Assembly: GCF_018614205.1 (NCBI RefSeq)
Contig: NZ_JAGGOS010000066.1
Span: 1 to 35,253, forward strand
Origin: Streptomyces sp. ISL-36
GTDB taxonomy: Bacteria; Actinomycetota; Actinomycetes; Streptomycetales; Streptomycetaceae
DNA: 35,253 nt
Direction of reading: 5' to 3'
In this document: positions 7,526 through 18,075 of the stretch, one piece after another
Layout of the letters: the number at the start of each line of letters is the position of its first letter
Numbering within the stretch: the stretch's first letter is position 1
Translations under genes and position numbers: made by a program
The notes under the pieces: generated by a model
Databases searched by the model: none
Seen by the model: the letters and a program-made list of their open reading frames with translations, nothing else
Told to the model about the DNA's origin: nothing

Positions 7526-8500
7526 GTGACCGGGATCAAGACGACCGGCGAGAAGAAGCTGATGCTCTTCTCCGGCCGCGCCCACCCCGAGCTGGCCGAG
7601 GAGGTCGCGCACCAGCTGGGTGTCGGCCTCGTGCCGACGAAGGCTTTCGACTTCGCGAACGGTGAGATCTACGTCCGTTTCCAGGAGTCGGCGCGGGGCG
7701 CGGACTGCTTCCTGATCCAGAGCCACACGGCTCCGATCAACAAGTGGATCATGGAGCAGTTGATCATGCTCGATGCTCTGAAGCGGGCTTCGGCCCGTAG
7801 CATCACCGTGATCATCCCGTCGTACGGCTATGCCCGTCAGGACAAGAAGCACCGTGGTCGTGAGCCGATCTCGGCCCGTCTGATCGCGGATCTGCTGAAG
7901 ACGGCGGGTGCCGACCGCATCCTCACGGTGGACCTGCACACGGACCAGATCCAGGGCTTCTTCGATGGTCCGGTGGATCATCTGTCCGCGCTGCCGGTGC
8001 TCGCGGACTACGTGGGTGCGAAGGTCGATCGCAACAAGCTGACGATCGTCTCGCCGGACGCCGGCCGGGTGCGGGTGGCGGACCGCTGGTGCGACCGTCT
8101 GGACGCGCCGCTGGCGATCGTCCACAAGCGCCGTGACAAGGACGTCGCCAACCAGGTGACCGTGCACGAGGTCGTCGGTGACGTGAAGGGCCGGGTCTGT
8201 GTCCTGGTCGACGACATGATCGACACGGGTGGCACGATCTGTGCCGCCGCCGACGCGCTGTTCGCGCACGGCGCCGAGGACGTCATCGTGACGGCCACGC
8301 ACGGCATCCTGTCGGGGCCGGCCGCGGACCGTCTGAAGAATTCGAAGGTCAGTGAGTTCGTGTTCACGGACACGCTGCCGGACCCGAGCTCGCTGGAGCT
8401 CGACAAGATCACGGTTCTGTCGATCGCTCCGACGATCGCCCGTGCCGTGCGTGAGGTGTTCGAGGACGGTTCGGTGACGAGCCTCTTCGAGGAGCAGTAG
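7526..8500 (+). CDS. prs: Ribose-phosphate pyrophosphokinase (PRPP synthetase)
   Basis: A 324-residue enzyme making PRPP from ribose 5-phosphate and ATP, for purine, pyrimidine, histidine and tryptophan synthesis. Visible signatures are 'PSYGYARQDKKHRGREPISA' (about residues 92-111), the divalent-cation site 'DLHTDQIQGFF' (about 137), 'VSPDAGRVRVADRW', and the PRPP loop 'VDDMIDTGGTI' (about 228-238). The GTG start at 7526 has GAGGAG ending 9 bases upstream. It is 121 bases after glmU with no strong terminator between, so read-through from glmU is likely. A hairpin closes it at 8521-8552. Normal in length and sequence. Confidence 0.97.
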   Translation: MTGIKTTGEKKLMLFSGRAHPELAEEVAHQLGVGLVPTKAFDFANGEIYVRFQESARGADCFLIQSHTAPINKWIMEQLIMLDALKRASARSITVIIPSYGYARQDKKHRGREPISARLIADLLKTAGADRILTVDLHTDQIQGFFDGPVDHLSALPVLADYVGAKVDRNKLTIVSPDAGRVRVADRWCDRLDAPLAIVHKRRDKDVANQVTVHEVVGDVKGRVCVLVDDMIDTGGTICAAADALFAHGAEDVIVTATHGILSGPAADRLKNSKVSEFVFTDTLPDPSSLELDKITVLSIAPTIARAVREVFEDGSVTSLFEEQ

Positions 8501-8520
8501 GCACGCGGTTCGTGTGCGTG

Positions 8521-8552
8521 GAGGGCCGTTTCCCGTCGGGGAGGCGGCCCTC
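8521..8552 (+). terminator. Terminator after prs
   Basis: GAGGGCCG and CGGCCCTC pair over 8 bp, with further CCC/GGG pairing inside the loop region, followed by TTGTCTTG. It lies 20 bases after the prs stop. Confidence 0.8.
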
Positions 8553-8574
8553 TTGTCTTGTCGCGGTGATCCAA

Positions 8575-8604
8575 TTGGGCGGGTCGGGGGGTGGCGAGTA
8601 GACT
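8575..8604 (+). promoter_or_regulatory. Candidate vegetative promoter of rplY
   Basis: TTGGGC (8575-8580) and TAGACT (8599-8604) are separated by 18 bases. Transcription would start near 8611 and give a leader of about 124 bases. The -10 matches the HrdB-type TANNNT pattern; the -35 matches only partly. Confidence 0.5.
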
Positions 8605-8610
8605 GCCGTA

Positions 8611-8734
8611 GTTGCTCGGCGAGGGAGGCCGTACCGGTGAGGTGCGGCGGTCCGTTATCGACGCGCTCTTCGTAGCAGGCCAGTCGTGGCCGGGTAGCCG
8701 ACACTGTCCGTTTTTCTGCTTACGAGGAGTGCAT
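8611..8734 (+). promoter_or_regulatory. Structured 5' leader of rplY, possible ribosomal-protein autoregulatory leader
   Basis: The predicted untranslated leader contains an 8-bp hairpin, GCCGTACC / GGTGCGGC with loop GGTGA (8628-8648, one T-G wobble), and a second GGCCA / TGGCC hairpin near 8678-8691. Ribosomal protein leaders are often targets of their own protein. Nothing here identifies the ligand, and the class is not one I can name. Confidence 0.35.
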
Positions 8735-9325
8735 ATGTCCGAGGTCAAGCTCGCCACCGAGATCCGCACCGAGTTCGGCAAGGGCGCTGCCCGCCGTATC
8801 CGTCGTGCCAGCAAGGTTCCCGGCGTTGTGTACGGTCACGGTGCCGACCCGGTCCACGTCACCCTGCCGGGCCACGAGCTGCTGCTCGCCCTGCGTACCC
8901 CGAACGTCCTGCTGTCCCTGGAGATCGACGGCAAGACCGAGCTGGCGATCCCGAAGGCCGTGCAGCGTGACCCGCTGAAGGGCTTCCTGGAGCACGTCGA
9001 CCTGCTCCTCGTCCGTCGTGGCGAGAAGGTCACCGTCGAGGTCGTCGTCGAGACCGAGGGTGAGCTGGCCCCGGGCAGCTTCCTGGTCGAGAACGTGCTG
9101 AACACGCTCTCCGTCGAGACCGAGGCCACCCACATCCCGACCTCCGTGACCGTGTCCATCGCGGGCCTGGAGGCCGGTGACTCGATCCACGCCAAGGACA
9201 TCGCGCTGCCGAACGGCACGACCCTGGTGACGGACCCCGAGGCCGTCGTGATCCAGATCCTGTCCGCGCAGGCCGAGGAGCCGGCCGCGGAGGCCGAGGG
9301 TGAGTCCGCGGGCGCCGAGGCCTGA
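8735..9325 (+). CDS. rplY: 50S ribosomal protein L25/general stress protein Ctc
   Basis: A 196-residue two-domain L25 (TL5/CTC form). The N-terminal 5S-rRNA-binding domain begins 'VKLATEIRTEFGKGAARRIRRASKVPGVVYGHG'-like (split: residues 4-20 and 21-37) and has the 'HVDLLLVRRGEKVTVEV' junction to the C-terminal beta domain. It ends in an acidic Glu/Ala-rich tail typical of actinobacteria. ATG at 8735 has GAGGAG 5 bases upstream; the frame is open further back to 8612 but that part is the leader. In many actinobacteria it sits between prs and pth, as here. It has its own promoter and terminator and is probably transcribed alone. Confidence 0.96.
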   Translation: MSEVKLATEIRTEFGKGAARRIRRASKVPGVVYGHGADPVHVTLPGHELLLALRTPNVLLSLEIDGKTELAIPKAVQRDPLKGFLEHVDLLLVRRGEKVTVEVVVETEGELAPGSFLVENVLNTLSVETEATHIPTSVTVSIAGLEAGDSIHAKDIALPNGTTLVTDPEAVVIQILSAQAEEPAAEAEGESAGAEA

Positions 9326-9347
9326 GCCGTAGGCTCTGCCTGACGTG

Positions 9348-9382
9348 ACGGGGTGACGGGCCGCAGCGGCCCGCCACCCCGT
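9348..9382 (+). terminator. Terminator after rplY
   Basis: ACGGGGTG-A-CGGGCCG pairs with CGGCCCG-C-CACCCCGT around a 3-base loop: two stems of 8 and 7 bp split by one mismatch, followed by TTTCTTCTG. It separates rplY from pth. Confidence 0.88.
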
Positions 9383-9416
9383 TTCTTCTGTACGCACACG
9401 AGGAGACGTGACGCAC

Positions 9417-10013
9417 ATGACGGACGACGCGAACGCCCCCTGGCTGATCGTCGGTCTCGGCAATCCGGGCCCCGAGTACGCGGCCAACCGCCACAATGTG
9501 GGTTTCATGGTCGTGGACCTGCTGGCGGACCGTATCGGCGGAAAGTTCAAGCGGGCGCAGAAGGCGCAGGCGCAGGTGGTCGAGGGCCGTATGGGTCCTC
9601 CCGGTCCTGCCAACCGTCGGGTGATCCTCGCGAAGCCGATGTCGTACATGAATCTTTCGGGTGGCCCGGTGACGGCGCTGCGGGATTTCTACAAGGTGCC
9701 GACGGCGCGTGTGGTGGCGGTCCATGACGAGTTGGACATCGACTACGGCGTGCTGCGGCTGAAGATCGGTGGCGGGGACAACGGCCACAACGGTCTGAAG
9801 TCGATGACGAAGGCGATGGGGCCGGACTATCACCGGGTGCGGTTCGGCATCGGTCGTCCGCCGGGGCGGATGCAGGTGGCGGACTTCGTTCTGAAGGATT
9901 TCTCCTCGACGGAGCGCAAGGAGTTGGACTACTTCGTGGACCGGGCGGCGGACTCGGTGGAGTGCCTGGTGGCGGAGGGTCTGGAGCGCGCGCAGTCGGC
10001 GTACAACTCCTGA
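9417..10013 (+). CDS. pth: Peptidyl-tRNA hydrolase
   Basis: A 198-residue enzyme that cleaves peptidyl-tRNA released from stalled ribosomes. The signature 'IVGLGNPGPEYAANRHNVGF' (residues 11-30) contains the catalytic base His26. 'KPMSYMNLSG' (73-82), 'HDELDIDYG' (103-111) with the catalytic Asp104, and 'GGDNGHNGLKS' follow. ATG at 9417 is preferred because AGGAGA (9401-9406) lies 10 bases upstream; a GTG at 9408 would be only 1 base from it. The last base of its stop codon is the first base of a 24-bp tandem repeat. The neighbour rplY is also a translation gene, a common pairing. Confidence 0.96.
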   Translation: MTDDANAPWLIVGLGNPGPEYAANRHNVGFMVVDLLADRIGGKFKRAQKAQAQVVEGRMGPPGPANRRVILAKPMSYMNLSGGPVTALRDFYKVPTARVVAVHDELDIDYGVLRLKIGGGDNGHNGLKSMTKAMGPDYHRVRFGIGRPPGRMQVADFVLKDFSSTERKELDYFVDRAADSVECLVAEGLERAQSAYNS

Positions 10014-10060
10014 TCCGCGCGGCGGAGGGGTACGACATCCGCGCGGCGGAGGGGTACGAC
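10013..10060. repeat. Two perfect 24-bp tandem copies after pth
   Basis: The 24-base unit beginning ATCCGCGCGGCGGAGGGG and ending TACGAC occurs at 10013-10036 and again at 10037-10060 without mismatch. It separates pth from the next gene and just precedes a -10-like TACGAT. Confidence 0.95.
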
Positions 10061-10076
10061 TGTACGATCGCGGGTC

Positions 10077-10520
10077 ATGACGCATGCCCGTAACGCCGCC
10101 ATGGCTCTGGTCGCCCTGCTGCTCCTGGTCGCGGGCGGGTGGTCGTCCTGGGGGACGGCGCAGCACGTCCTGCTTCCTCAGGGGCGGGAGCACGGCACGT
10201 TGACGGTGACCGGCTGCAACGAGAAGACGTGCAGCGGGCGTTATGTACCGGACGGGCCGCCTTCGCCGCACCACACTCTGACGATCGACCACTCGGTGGC
10301 GGCGGGCAGGGGCCAGGTGCTGCCGGTGGTGGTGAAGCCGGGCACGTCCGAGGCGGTGCGGACGGGGTGGGGTGGTGGCCTGCACGCGTGGTTGCCGCTG
10401 GGTGGGGCGCTGTTGCTCGCGGCGCCGGTGGTGGGGGGCGGGCTGCGGATGACGCGGACGGCGTGGTCGTTGGCGGGGCTGGGTGGGGCGTTGTTGCTGG
10501 GGGCGTTCTTCGCGCTGTGA
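10077..10520 (+). CDS. Small membrane protein, function unknown
   Basis: A 147-residue protein not recognised as a named family. A hydrophobic segment at about residues 7-28 ('AAMALVALLLLVAGGWSSW') looks like a membrane anchor or signal. A roughly 75-residue extracytoplasmic part contains a Cys pair, 'GCNEKTCSGRY', that could form a disulfide. Two further hydrophobic segments (about 103-122 and 129-147) end the protein. The likely topology is three membrane helices with one small external loop. The ATG has no Shine-Dalgarno site. TACGAT (10063-10068) ends 8 bases before it, so the mRNA may be leaderless. GC content and codon use match the neighbours. Confidence 0.72.
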   Translation: MTHARNAAMALVALLLLVAGGWSSWGTAQHVLLPQGREHGTLTVTGCNEKTCSGRYVPDGPPSPHHTLTIDHSVAAGRGQVLPVVVKPGTSEAVRTGWGGGLHAWLPLGGALLLAAPVVGGGLRMTRTAWSLAGLGGALLLGAFFAL

Positions 10521-10646
10521 ACGCGCTTACTGAACGTCGGGTTCCGGATTGTTATCGCCCTCGGGTTAAGGGTGGCTTAAAGCTGCGGATAGTCTGGCCG
10601 CCGCCACCTCCCACGGCATCCCTCAACTCTCAGTTGGACAGCCCAT

Positions 10647-11366
10647 ATGCGACGTTCCCTGATTTCCGCCGGCACCGTCGTCACTGCCGTGACGGCCGCT
10701 TCTCTGCTGCTGGCTCCCGCCGCGTCGGCCTCGAACAAGCCGAACAACAACGGCGACAACGGCAATGTGAAGATCCATGACGCCAAGACCGGCGAGGAGC
10801 TGCACAAGAACGAGCCCCACGTCTGCACGTTCTACCTGGACGGCTTCAAGTTCGACGGCGCCCAGCAGGTCACCTGGCACATCGAGGGGCACGCCCCGAC
10901 CGCGGACCTCAAGGGCATCGAGGGTTCGCTGACCCTCGACGGCTCGGGTCACGAGCGTACGGCCGATCTGTCGCTTGCCGACGGGCACTACAAGCTGTAC
11001 TGGAACTTCGACGGCGAGAACGGCAAGGCCAAGCACAAGACCTTCTGGGTCGACTGCGAGACCGAGCCCGGTACCGAGACCACCCAGCCGGGCACGGAGA
11101 CGACGAAGCCGGGCACGGAGACCACCAAGCCCGGTGAGACGCCCGGTACCCCGGGCTCGTCCGAGACCCCGGGTGCGACGCCGTCCGCGACGGACTCCGC
11201 CGCCGCCGGCCAGCCTGCGCCGAGCGCCTCCGGGAGCAGCGCCACGGGTGACCTGGCGGAGACCGGTTCCAGCGCCCCTGTCGGGGCCATGGCCGCCGTC
11301 GCCGTCGCCCTCGCGGGTGCGGGTGCGTTCCTGGTGATGCGCCGTCGTAAGGCGCAGCAGCACTGA
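10647..11366 (+). CDS. Secreted cell-wall-anchored protein with LAETG sortase signal
   Basis: A 239-residue surface protein. A Sec signal peptide covers about residues 1-29 (cut near AASAS). A beta-rich domain of about 110 residues follows, with two Cys ('VCTFYL', 'WVDCE') likely disulfide-linked. Residues 140-200 are a linker with Pro-Gly-Thr-Glu-Thr-Thr repeats and a Ser/Ala/Pro region. The C-terminus holds LAETG (203-207), a hydrophobic helix, and the basic tail MRRRKAQQH: a complete sorting signal of the LAxTG type used by class E sortases in Streptomyces. No sortase gene is in the window. A -10-like TAGTCT lies at 10590-10595, but its -35 is weak. A strong terminator follows. The ligand or surface role is unknown. 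Confidence 0.88.
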   Translation: MRRSLISAGTVVTAVTAASLLLAPAASASNKPNNNGDNGNVKIHDAKTGEELHKNEPHVCTFYLDGFKFDGAQQVTWHIEGHAPTADLKGIEGSLTLDGSGHERTADLSLADGHYKLYWNFDGENGKAKHKTFWVDCETEPGTETTQPGTETTKPGTETTKPGETPGTPGSSETPGATPSATDSAAAGQPAPSASGSSATGDLAETGSSAPVGAMAAVAVALAGAGAFLVMRRRKAQQH

Positions 11367-11382
11367 GCTCGGTGAACGGACG

Positions 11383-11420
11383 GTGCCCCCGTCGGAATCG
11401 TTGGATTCCGACGGGGGCAC
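11383..11420. terminator. Bidirectional terminator between the LAETG gene and ppc
   Basis: A perfect 17-bp stem (GTGCCCCCGTCGGAATC and its complement) with a 4-base loop lies between two convergent genes and can serve both strands. Confidence 0.92.
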
Positions 11421-11439
11421 TGTCGTGTGCGGTGAGGGG

Positions 11440-14181
<2,742 letters not shown>

Positions 14182-14344
14182 AGGTGCGGCTCCTTGCAGT
14201 GTTTGAGCACGTCTGGAGGGGTTACTGGAGGCTTGCGGACCGCGCTGTCCGACGCACCCAGGATAGGTGCCCGTTCCGGCGGCGCCGCTCGTACCCCTCT
14301 TGTGCCCTCTTGCCGCGCGCCACCGCACTGCCATACTTACGTCG

Positions 14345-14367
14345 CCGTAGGTTACGGAACCGTAGCC
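14345..14367. promoter_or_regulatory. Overlapping inverted repeats upstream of the desaturase operon, candidate TetR operator
   Basis: Three alternating half-sites CCGTA-GGT-TACGG-AA-CCGTA overlap. The right-hand pair extends to an 8-bp imperfect inverted repeat, GGTTACGG-AA-CCGTAGCC. It lies about 57 bases before the desaturase ATG, in the 242-bp region shared with ppc. The second gene of the operon encodes a TetR regulator, which makes autoregulation plausible. Confidence 0.5.
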
Positions 14368-14423
14368 ACGCTTCCTTTTACTCCGTTTCCGCTCCCTTTC
14401 ATCCCTTCACTCCGGGGAGACCC

Positions 14424-15410
14424 ATGACCACAAGCCACCAGGTGACCTCGGACTCCGAGGTGCGCGACACCGATCCGGATCTGCCCTTCGCCACGCTCGG
14501 CGGGGACAGGAAGCGTTCGATCGAGCAGATCACGCTGCTGCTGTTCATCACGGTGCCCTTCCTGGCCCTGCTCGCGGCGGTGCCGCTGGCCTGGAGCTGG
14601 GGCGGCGTGAGCTGGCTCGATCTGGGTCTGCTGGTGGCGATGTACTACATCGGCTGCCACGGCATCACGATCGGCTTCCACCGCTACTTCACGCATGGTT
14701 CCTTCAAGGCGAAGCGTCCGCTGCGGATCGCGCTGGCGATCATGGGGTCGCTCGCAGTGGAGGGTCCGCTGGTGCGCTGGGTGGCGGACCACCGCAAGCA
14801 CCACAAGTTCTCCGACGCGGAGGGTGACCCGCACTCGCCGTGGCGGTTCGGGGAGACGGTGCCGGCGCTGATGAAGGGCCTGTGGTGGGCGCACATCGGC
14901 TGGATGTTCGACGAGGAGCGGACGCCGCAGCACAAGTACGCGCCCGATCTGATCAAGGATCCGGCGATCCGTGCGATCTCCCGTCAGTTCATCTTCTGGA
15001 CGATGCTGTCCCTGGCGATCCCGCCGTTGGTCGGCGGTCTGGTGACGATGTCCTGGTGGGGCGCGTTCACCGCGTTCTTCTGGGGTTCGCTGGTACGGGT
15101 CGCGCTGCTGCACCACGTCACGTGGTCGATCAACTCGATCTGCCACGCGGTCGGCAAGCGGCCGTTCAAGTCCCGTGACCGTTCGGGCAACGTGTGGTGG
15201 CTGGCCGTGCTGTCGTGCGGCGAGTCGTGGCACAACCTGCACCACGCGGATCCGACGTCGGCGCGGCACGGGGTGATGCGCGGCCAGGTCGACTCCAGCG
15301 CGCGGCTGATCCGCTGGTTCGAGCAGCTGGGGTGGGCGTACGACGTGCGCTGGCCGAGCCGGTCCAGGATCGATGCCCGCCGCCAGGACAAGGCCGCGAA
15401 CGCGGCATGA
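14424..15410 (+). CDS. Acyl-CoA/acyl-lipid delta-9-type fatty acid desaturase
   Basis: A 328-residue integral membrane di-iron desaturase. The three His boxes are present: HRYFTH (residues 86-91), HRKHH (123-127) and HNLHH near the C-terminus, eight His in all as iron ligands. Hydrophobic pairs at about 36-75 and 190-225 fit the four-helix topology. It should introduce a double bond into saturated acyl chains and so adjust membrane fluidity; the exact substrate and position are inferred from the family. ATG at 14424 has GGGGAGA just upstream. Its stop overlaps the start of the TetR gene by 4 bases (ATGA), so the two are translationally coupled. Upstream inverted repeats may be the operator. 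Confidence 0.93.
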   Translation: MTTSHQVTSDSEVRDTDPDLPFATLGGDRKRSIEQITLLLFITVPFLALLAAVPLAWSWGGVSWLDLGLLVAMYYIGCHGITIGFHRYFTHGSFKAKRPLRIALAIMGSLAVEGPLVRWVADHRKHHKFSDAEGDPHSPWRFGETVPALMKGLWWAHIGWMFDEERTPQHKYAPDLIKDPAIRAISRQFIFWTMLSLAIPPLVGGLVTMSWWGAFTAFFWGSLVRVALLHHVTWSINSICHAVGKRPFKSRDRSGNVWWLAVLSCGESWHNLHHADPTSARHGVMRGQVDSSARLIRWFEQLGWAYDVRWPSRSRIDARRQDKAANAA

Positions 15411-16084
15411 TGGATGACGTGGCGATCGACGGCAGTACCAGCAGCAGCGAGAACAAGCCCCGGCGCGGCCGTCGGGTGCGGATGACGGGCGCGGAGCGCC
15501 GGGAGCAGCTGCTGGACATCGGCCGAACGCTCTTCGCCGCGAAGGGCTTCGAGGGCACGTCGGTGGAGGAGATCGCGGCGAAGGCCGGGGTCTCCAAGCC
15601 GGTGGTGTACGAGCACTTCGGCGGTAAGGAGGGGCTGTACGCGGTCGTGGTCGACCGGGAGATGCGCCAGCTGCTGGACGGGGTGACGGGTGCGCTGACC
15701 GCCGGGCATCCGCGTGAGCTGCTTGAGCAGGCGGCCTTCGCGCTGCTCGACTACATCGAGAACTACACGGACGGTTTCCGGATCCTGGTCCGCGACTCGC
15801 CGGTGGCCCAGTCGACCGGCACGTTCGCCTCCTTGATCAGCGACATCGCCACGCAGGTGGAGGACATCCTGGGTCTGGAGTTCAAGGCCCGGGGCTTCGA
15901 CCCGAAGCTGGCGCCGCTGTACGCGCAGGCGCTGGTGGGGAGCGTGGCGCTGACGGGCCAGTGGTGGCTGGACGTCCGCAAGCCGAAGAAGGCCGAGGTC
16001 GCGGCGCATCTGGTGAATCTGGCGTGGCACGGCCTGGACGGTCTGGAGCAGAAGCCCCGCCTGATAGGGCACCGCAAGAGCTGA
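15407..16084 (+). CDS. TetR-family regulator, probably of the desaturase operon
   Basis: A 225-residue regulator. The N-terminal 25 residues are Ser/basic, followed by a TetR DNA-binding domain: 'RREQLLDIGRTLFAAKGFEG' (31-50) then the HTH 'TSVEEIAAKAGVSKPVVYEH' (51-70) and 'FGGKEGLYAVVVDRE'. The helical ligand-binding part follows and ends in a basic tail. ATGA overlap with the desaturase stop shows one operon; a second ATG follows at once (15410). By analogy with actinobacterial desaturase regulators it probably senses acyl-CoA and represses its own operon, but the ligand is inferred. It has 171 bases of non-coding sequence downstream before the next gene. Confidence 0.88.
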   Translation: MMDDVAIDGSTSSSENKPRRGRRVRMTGAERREQLLDIGRTLFAAKGFEGTSVEEIAAKAGVSKPVVYEHFGGKEGLYAVVVDREMRQLLDGVTGALTAGHPRELLEQAAFALLDYIENYTDGFRILVRDSPVAQSTGTFASLISDIATQVEDILGLEFKARGFDPKLAPLYAQALVGSVALTGQWWLDVRKPKKAEVAAHLVNLAWHGLDGLEQKPRLIGHRKS

Positions 16085-16258
16085 GATCAATTCCCTGGTC
16101 CGGTGCCACCCCCCGGGGGTATACTCCCGTCAACATCCGGTCGTGTGTTCGATCCCTCCGTATGACGCTGTCCGCGCTGAGCGCGTGACGCCGTGCGGGG
16201 CGAGCGCGATCACCTCGGTCCGGGTTCCCGTTGACATTGATCCCCAGGGGGGGACCTT

Positions 16259-17995
16259 TTGCGCTCCGTGCACTCCAAGCGCGCGCGCCGCATCGCGGCC
16301 TGCACCGCTCTCGTACTCTCCGCCGGCATGCTGCTGGCGGCTCCCGCGTCGGCCGACGAGCCGGGCAACCGGCCCGTCGCCGAGCAGCCCGACCGTACGG
16401 TCACCGAGCTGCCGAAGATCGACCTGTCGAAGGTCGAGAGGTCGGACTCCGCCCGCGCCGCGGCGACGACCAGCACCTCGCCGGTCCGCTTCGACGTCGA
16501 CGGCGACGGCGCGGGGGACCTGATCTACCGCGCGTGGGACGGTCTCCCGTACACCACTCTGTCCTCGGGCGCCGAGGGCGGAATGTTCTACGGCAGCGAC
16601 GCCAACGACGACCTCGCGCTGGACATGATCCCGATCGGCGACCAGGACGGCAACGGTCAGCCGGAGGTTCTCACCCTCTCCCCGTACGGCACGCTGCGGC
16701 TGTACGCGGACGCGACCGCGACCGACGGCTCGTACCGCTGGCAGGGCGGCGGCTGGACCCTCTACAACAAGGTCTTCTCGCCGGGTGACGTCGACGGCGA
16801 CGGCCGTGCGGACCTGATCGGCCGCCAGCACAACGGTGATCTCTACCTCTACCTCGCCAACGGCTCGACGACCTCCGCGCCCTTCGGCCCGCGCGCGAAG
16901 GTCGGAAGCGGCTGGAACATCTACGACCAGATCGTGGGCGTCGGCGACAACGACGGCGACGGCAAGGGCGACGTCATCGGGCGTACCCCGGACGGCAAGC
17001 TGTACTTCTACGGCAGCACCGGCAGCGCGTCCGCGCCGTTCAAGGCGCGCCAGCAGGTCGGCAGCGGCTGGGGCATCTACAACCAGATCATCGCGATCGA
17101 CGACGTGAACGGCGACGGCGCGGCCGAGCTGTTCGCGCGGGACATGGCGGGCACGCTCTGGGCCTACACCGGCCTGGGCGACGGTCGCCTCGGCCCCCGC
17201 ACGCAGCTCAGCGAGGCCGCCGACTTCCTGCACGTCGACCAGTTCGGCGGCGCCGGCAGCATCGCGGGCTTCGGCAAGAACTCCCTGATGGCCCGGGACG
17301 GGGCCGGCACGCTCTTCTGGTACGGGGCGATGAACAACGGCAACCTCACCGCGCGCGACCAGGTCGGTGACGTCGGCGGCTGGGCGGGCGCGAACATCTC
17401 CCTCGCCTCTTCCCTCGACGCCGGTGGCTTCCCCACCATGCTCGAGGTCTACGACGGCCGCCTGTACAACTGGTACGGCCACGACTACGGCGCCGGCTGG
17501 GGTGTCTACAACGTGCTCGTCGGCCCGGGCGACCTGACCGGTGACGGCAAGGGCGACCTGCTGGCCCGTACCTCGGGCGGTGACCTGTACCTGTACCGCG
17601 GCAACGGTCTCGCCGACGGCTTCGCCTCCCGGATCAAGGTCGGCTCCGGCTGGGGGATCTACAACCGGATCCTCGGCGCGGGCGACTTCTCCGGTGACGG
17701 CCGTACGGACATCGTGACCCGCGACAGCGCCGGAGACCTGTACCTGTACCGCGGCACCGGCTCCGCCCCGGCGCCGTTCGGTGCGCGGGTGAAGATCGGC
17801 AGCGGCTGGAACACGTACGGCAAGGTGGTGGCCCCCGGCGACCTCAACAGCGACGGCAAGGCCGACCTGCTGGGCGTGAACTCGGCGGGCGAGCTCTACC
17901 GCTACCTCGGCACCGGCACCGGCACCGGCACCGGCGCCTTCGGGCCGCGGGTCAGGATCGGTACCGGCTTCCAGATCTACAACGGCATGTACTAG
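16259..17995 (+). CDS. Secreted FG-GAP/VCBS repeat protein
   Basis: A 578-residue exported protein. A basic and hydrophobic signal peptide covers about residues 1-33 (cleavage near ASA-DEPG). After a short linker, about eight repeats of some 45-60 residues fill the chain. Each has a calcium-loop-like D-x-D/N-G-D-G-x-x-D core (for example DVDGDGRADLI, DNDGDGKGDVI, DVNGDGAAELF) followed by 'LYLYxGxG' and 'VGSGWxxYN' strands. This is the FG-GAP/VCBS beta-propeller pattern. There is no catalytic domain, so a binding or structural surface role is likely. The start is TTG at 16259 with GGGGGGG 5 bases upstream; GTG at 16268 is an alternative. A Thr-Gly repeat (GTGTGTG) near the end is a small tandem expansion. 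Confidence 0.87.
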   Translation: MRSVHSKRARRIAACTALVLSAGMLLAAPASADEPGNRPVAEQPDRTVTELPKIDLSKVERSDSARAAATTSTSPVRFDVDGDGAGDLIYRAWDGLPYTTLSSGAEGGMFYGSDANDDLALDMIPIGDQDGNGQPEVLTLSPYGTLRLYADATATDGSYRWQGGGWTLYNKVFSPGDVDGDGRADLIGRQHNGDLYLYLANGSTTSAPFGPRAKVGSGWNIYDQIVGVGDNDGDGKGDVIGRTPDGKLYFYGSTGSASAPFKARQQVGSGWGIYNQIIAIDDVNGDGAAELFARDMAGTLWAYTGLGDGRLGPRTQLSEAADFLHVDQFGGAGSIAGFGKNSLMARDGAGTLFWYGAMNNGNLTARDQVGDVGGWAGANISLASSLDAGGFPTMLEVYDGRLYNWYGHDYGAGWGVYNVLVGPGDLTGDGKGDLLARTSGGDLYLYRGNGLADGFASRIKVGSGWGIYNRILGAGDFSGDGRTDIVTRDSAGDLYLYRGTGSAPAPFGARVKIGSGWNTYGKVVAPGDLNSDGKADLLGVNSAGELYRYLGTGTGTGTGAFGPRVRIGTGFQIYNGMY

Positions 17996-18032
17996 GCGAG
18001 ACCCGGGGCCATGTCCCGGGAGACTCGGCAAT

Positions 18033-18072
18033 GGGGGCGCCCCGCACCGGACTTCCGGTGCGGGGCGCCCCC
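18033..18072. terminator. Bidirectional terminator between the FG-GAP gene and tam
   Basis: A perfect 18-bp GC-rich stem (GGGGGCGCCCCGCACCGG and its complement) with loop ACTT sits between the two convergent genes. Confidence 0.92.
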
Positions 18073-18075
18073 GTG

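Noticed and set aside
14184..14423. N-terminal extension of the desaturase
   Set aside because: The open frame upstream of 14424 lacks family similarity and a ribosome site, and covers the operator-like repeats.
16231..16236. Perfect TTGACA as a promoter of the FG-GAP gene
   Set aside because: No -10 is found at 16-18 bases; the expected place overlaps the start codon.
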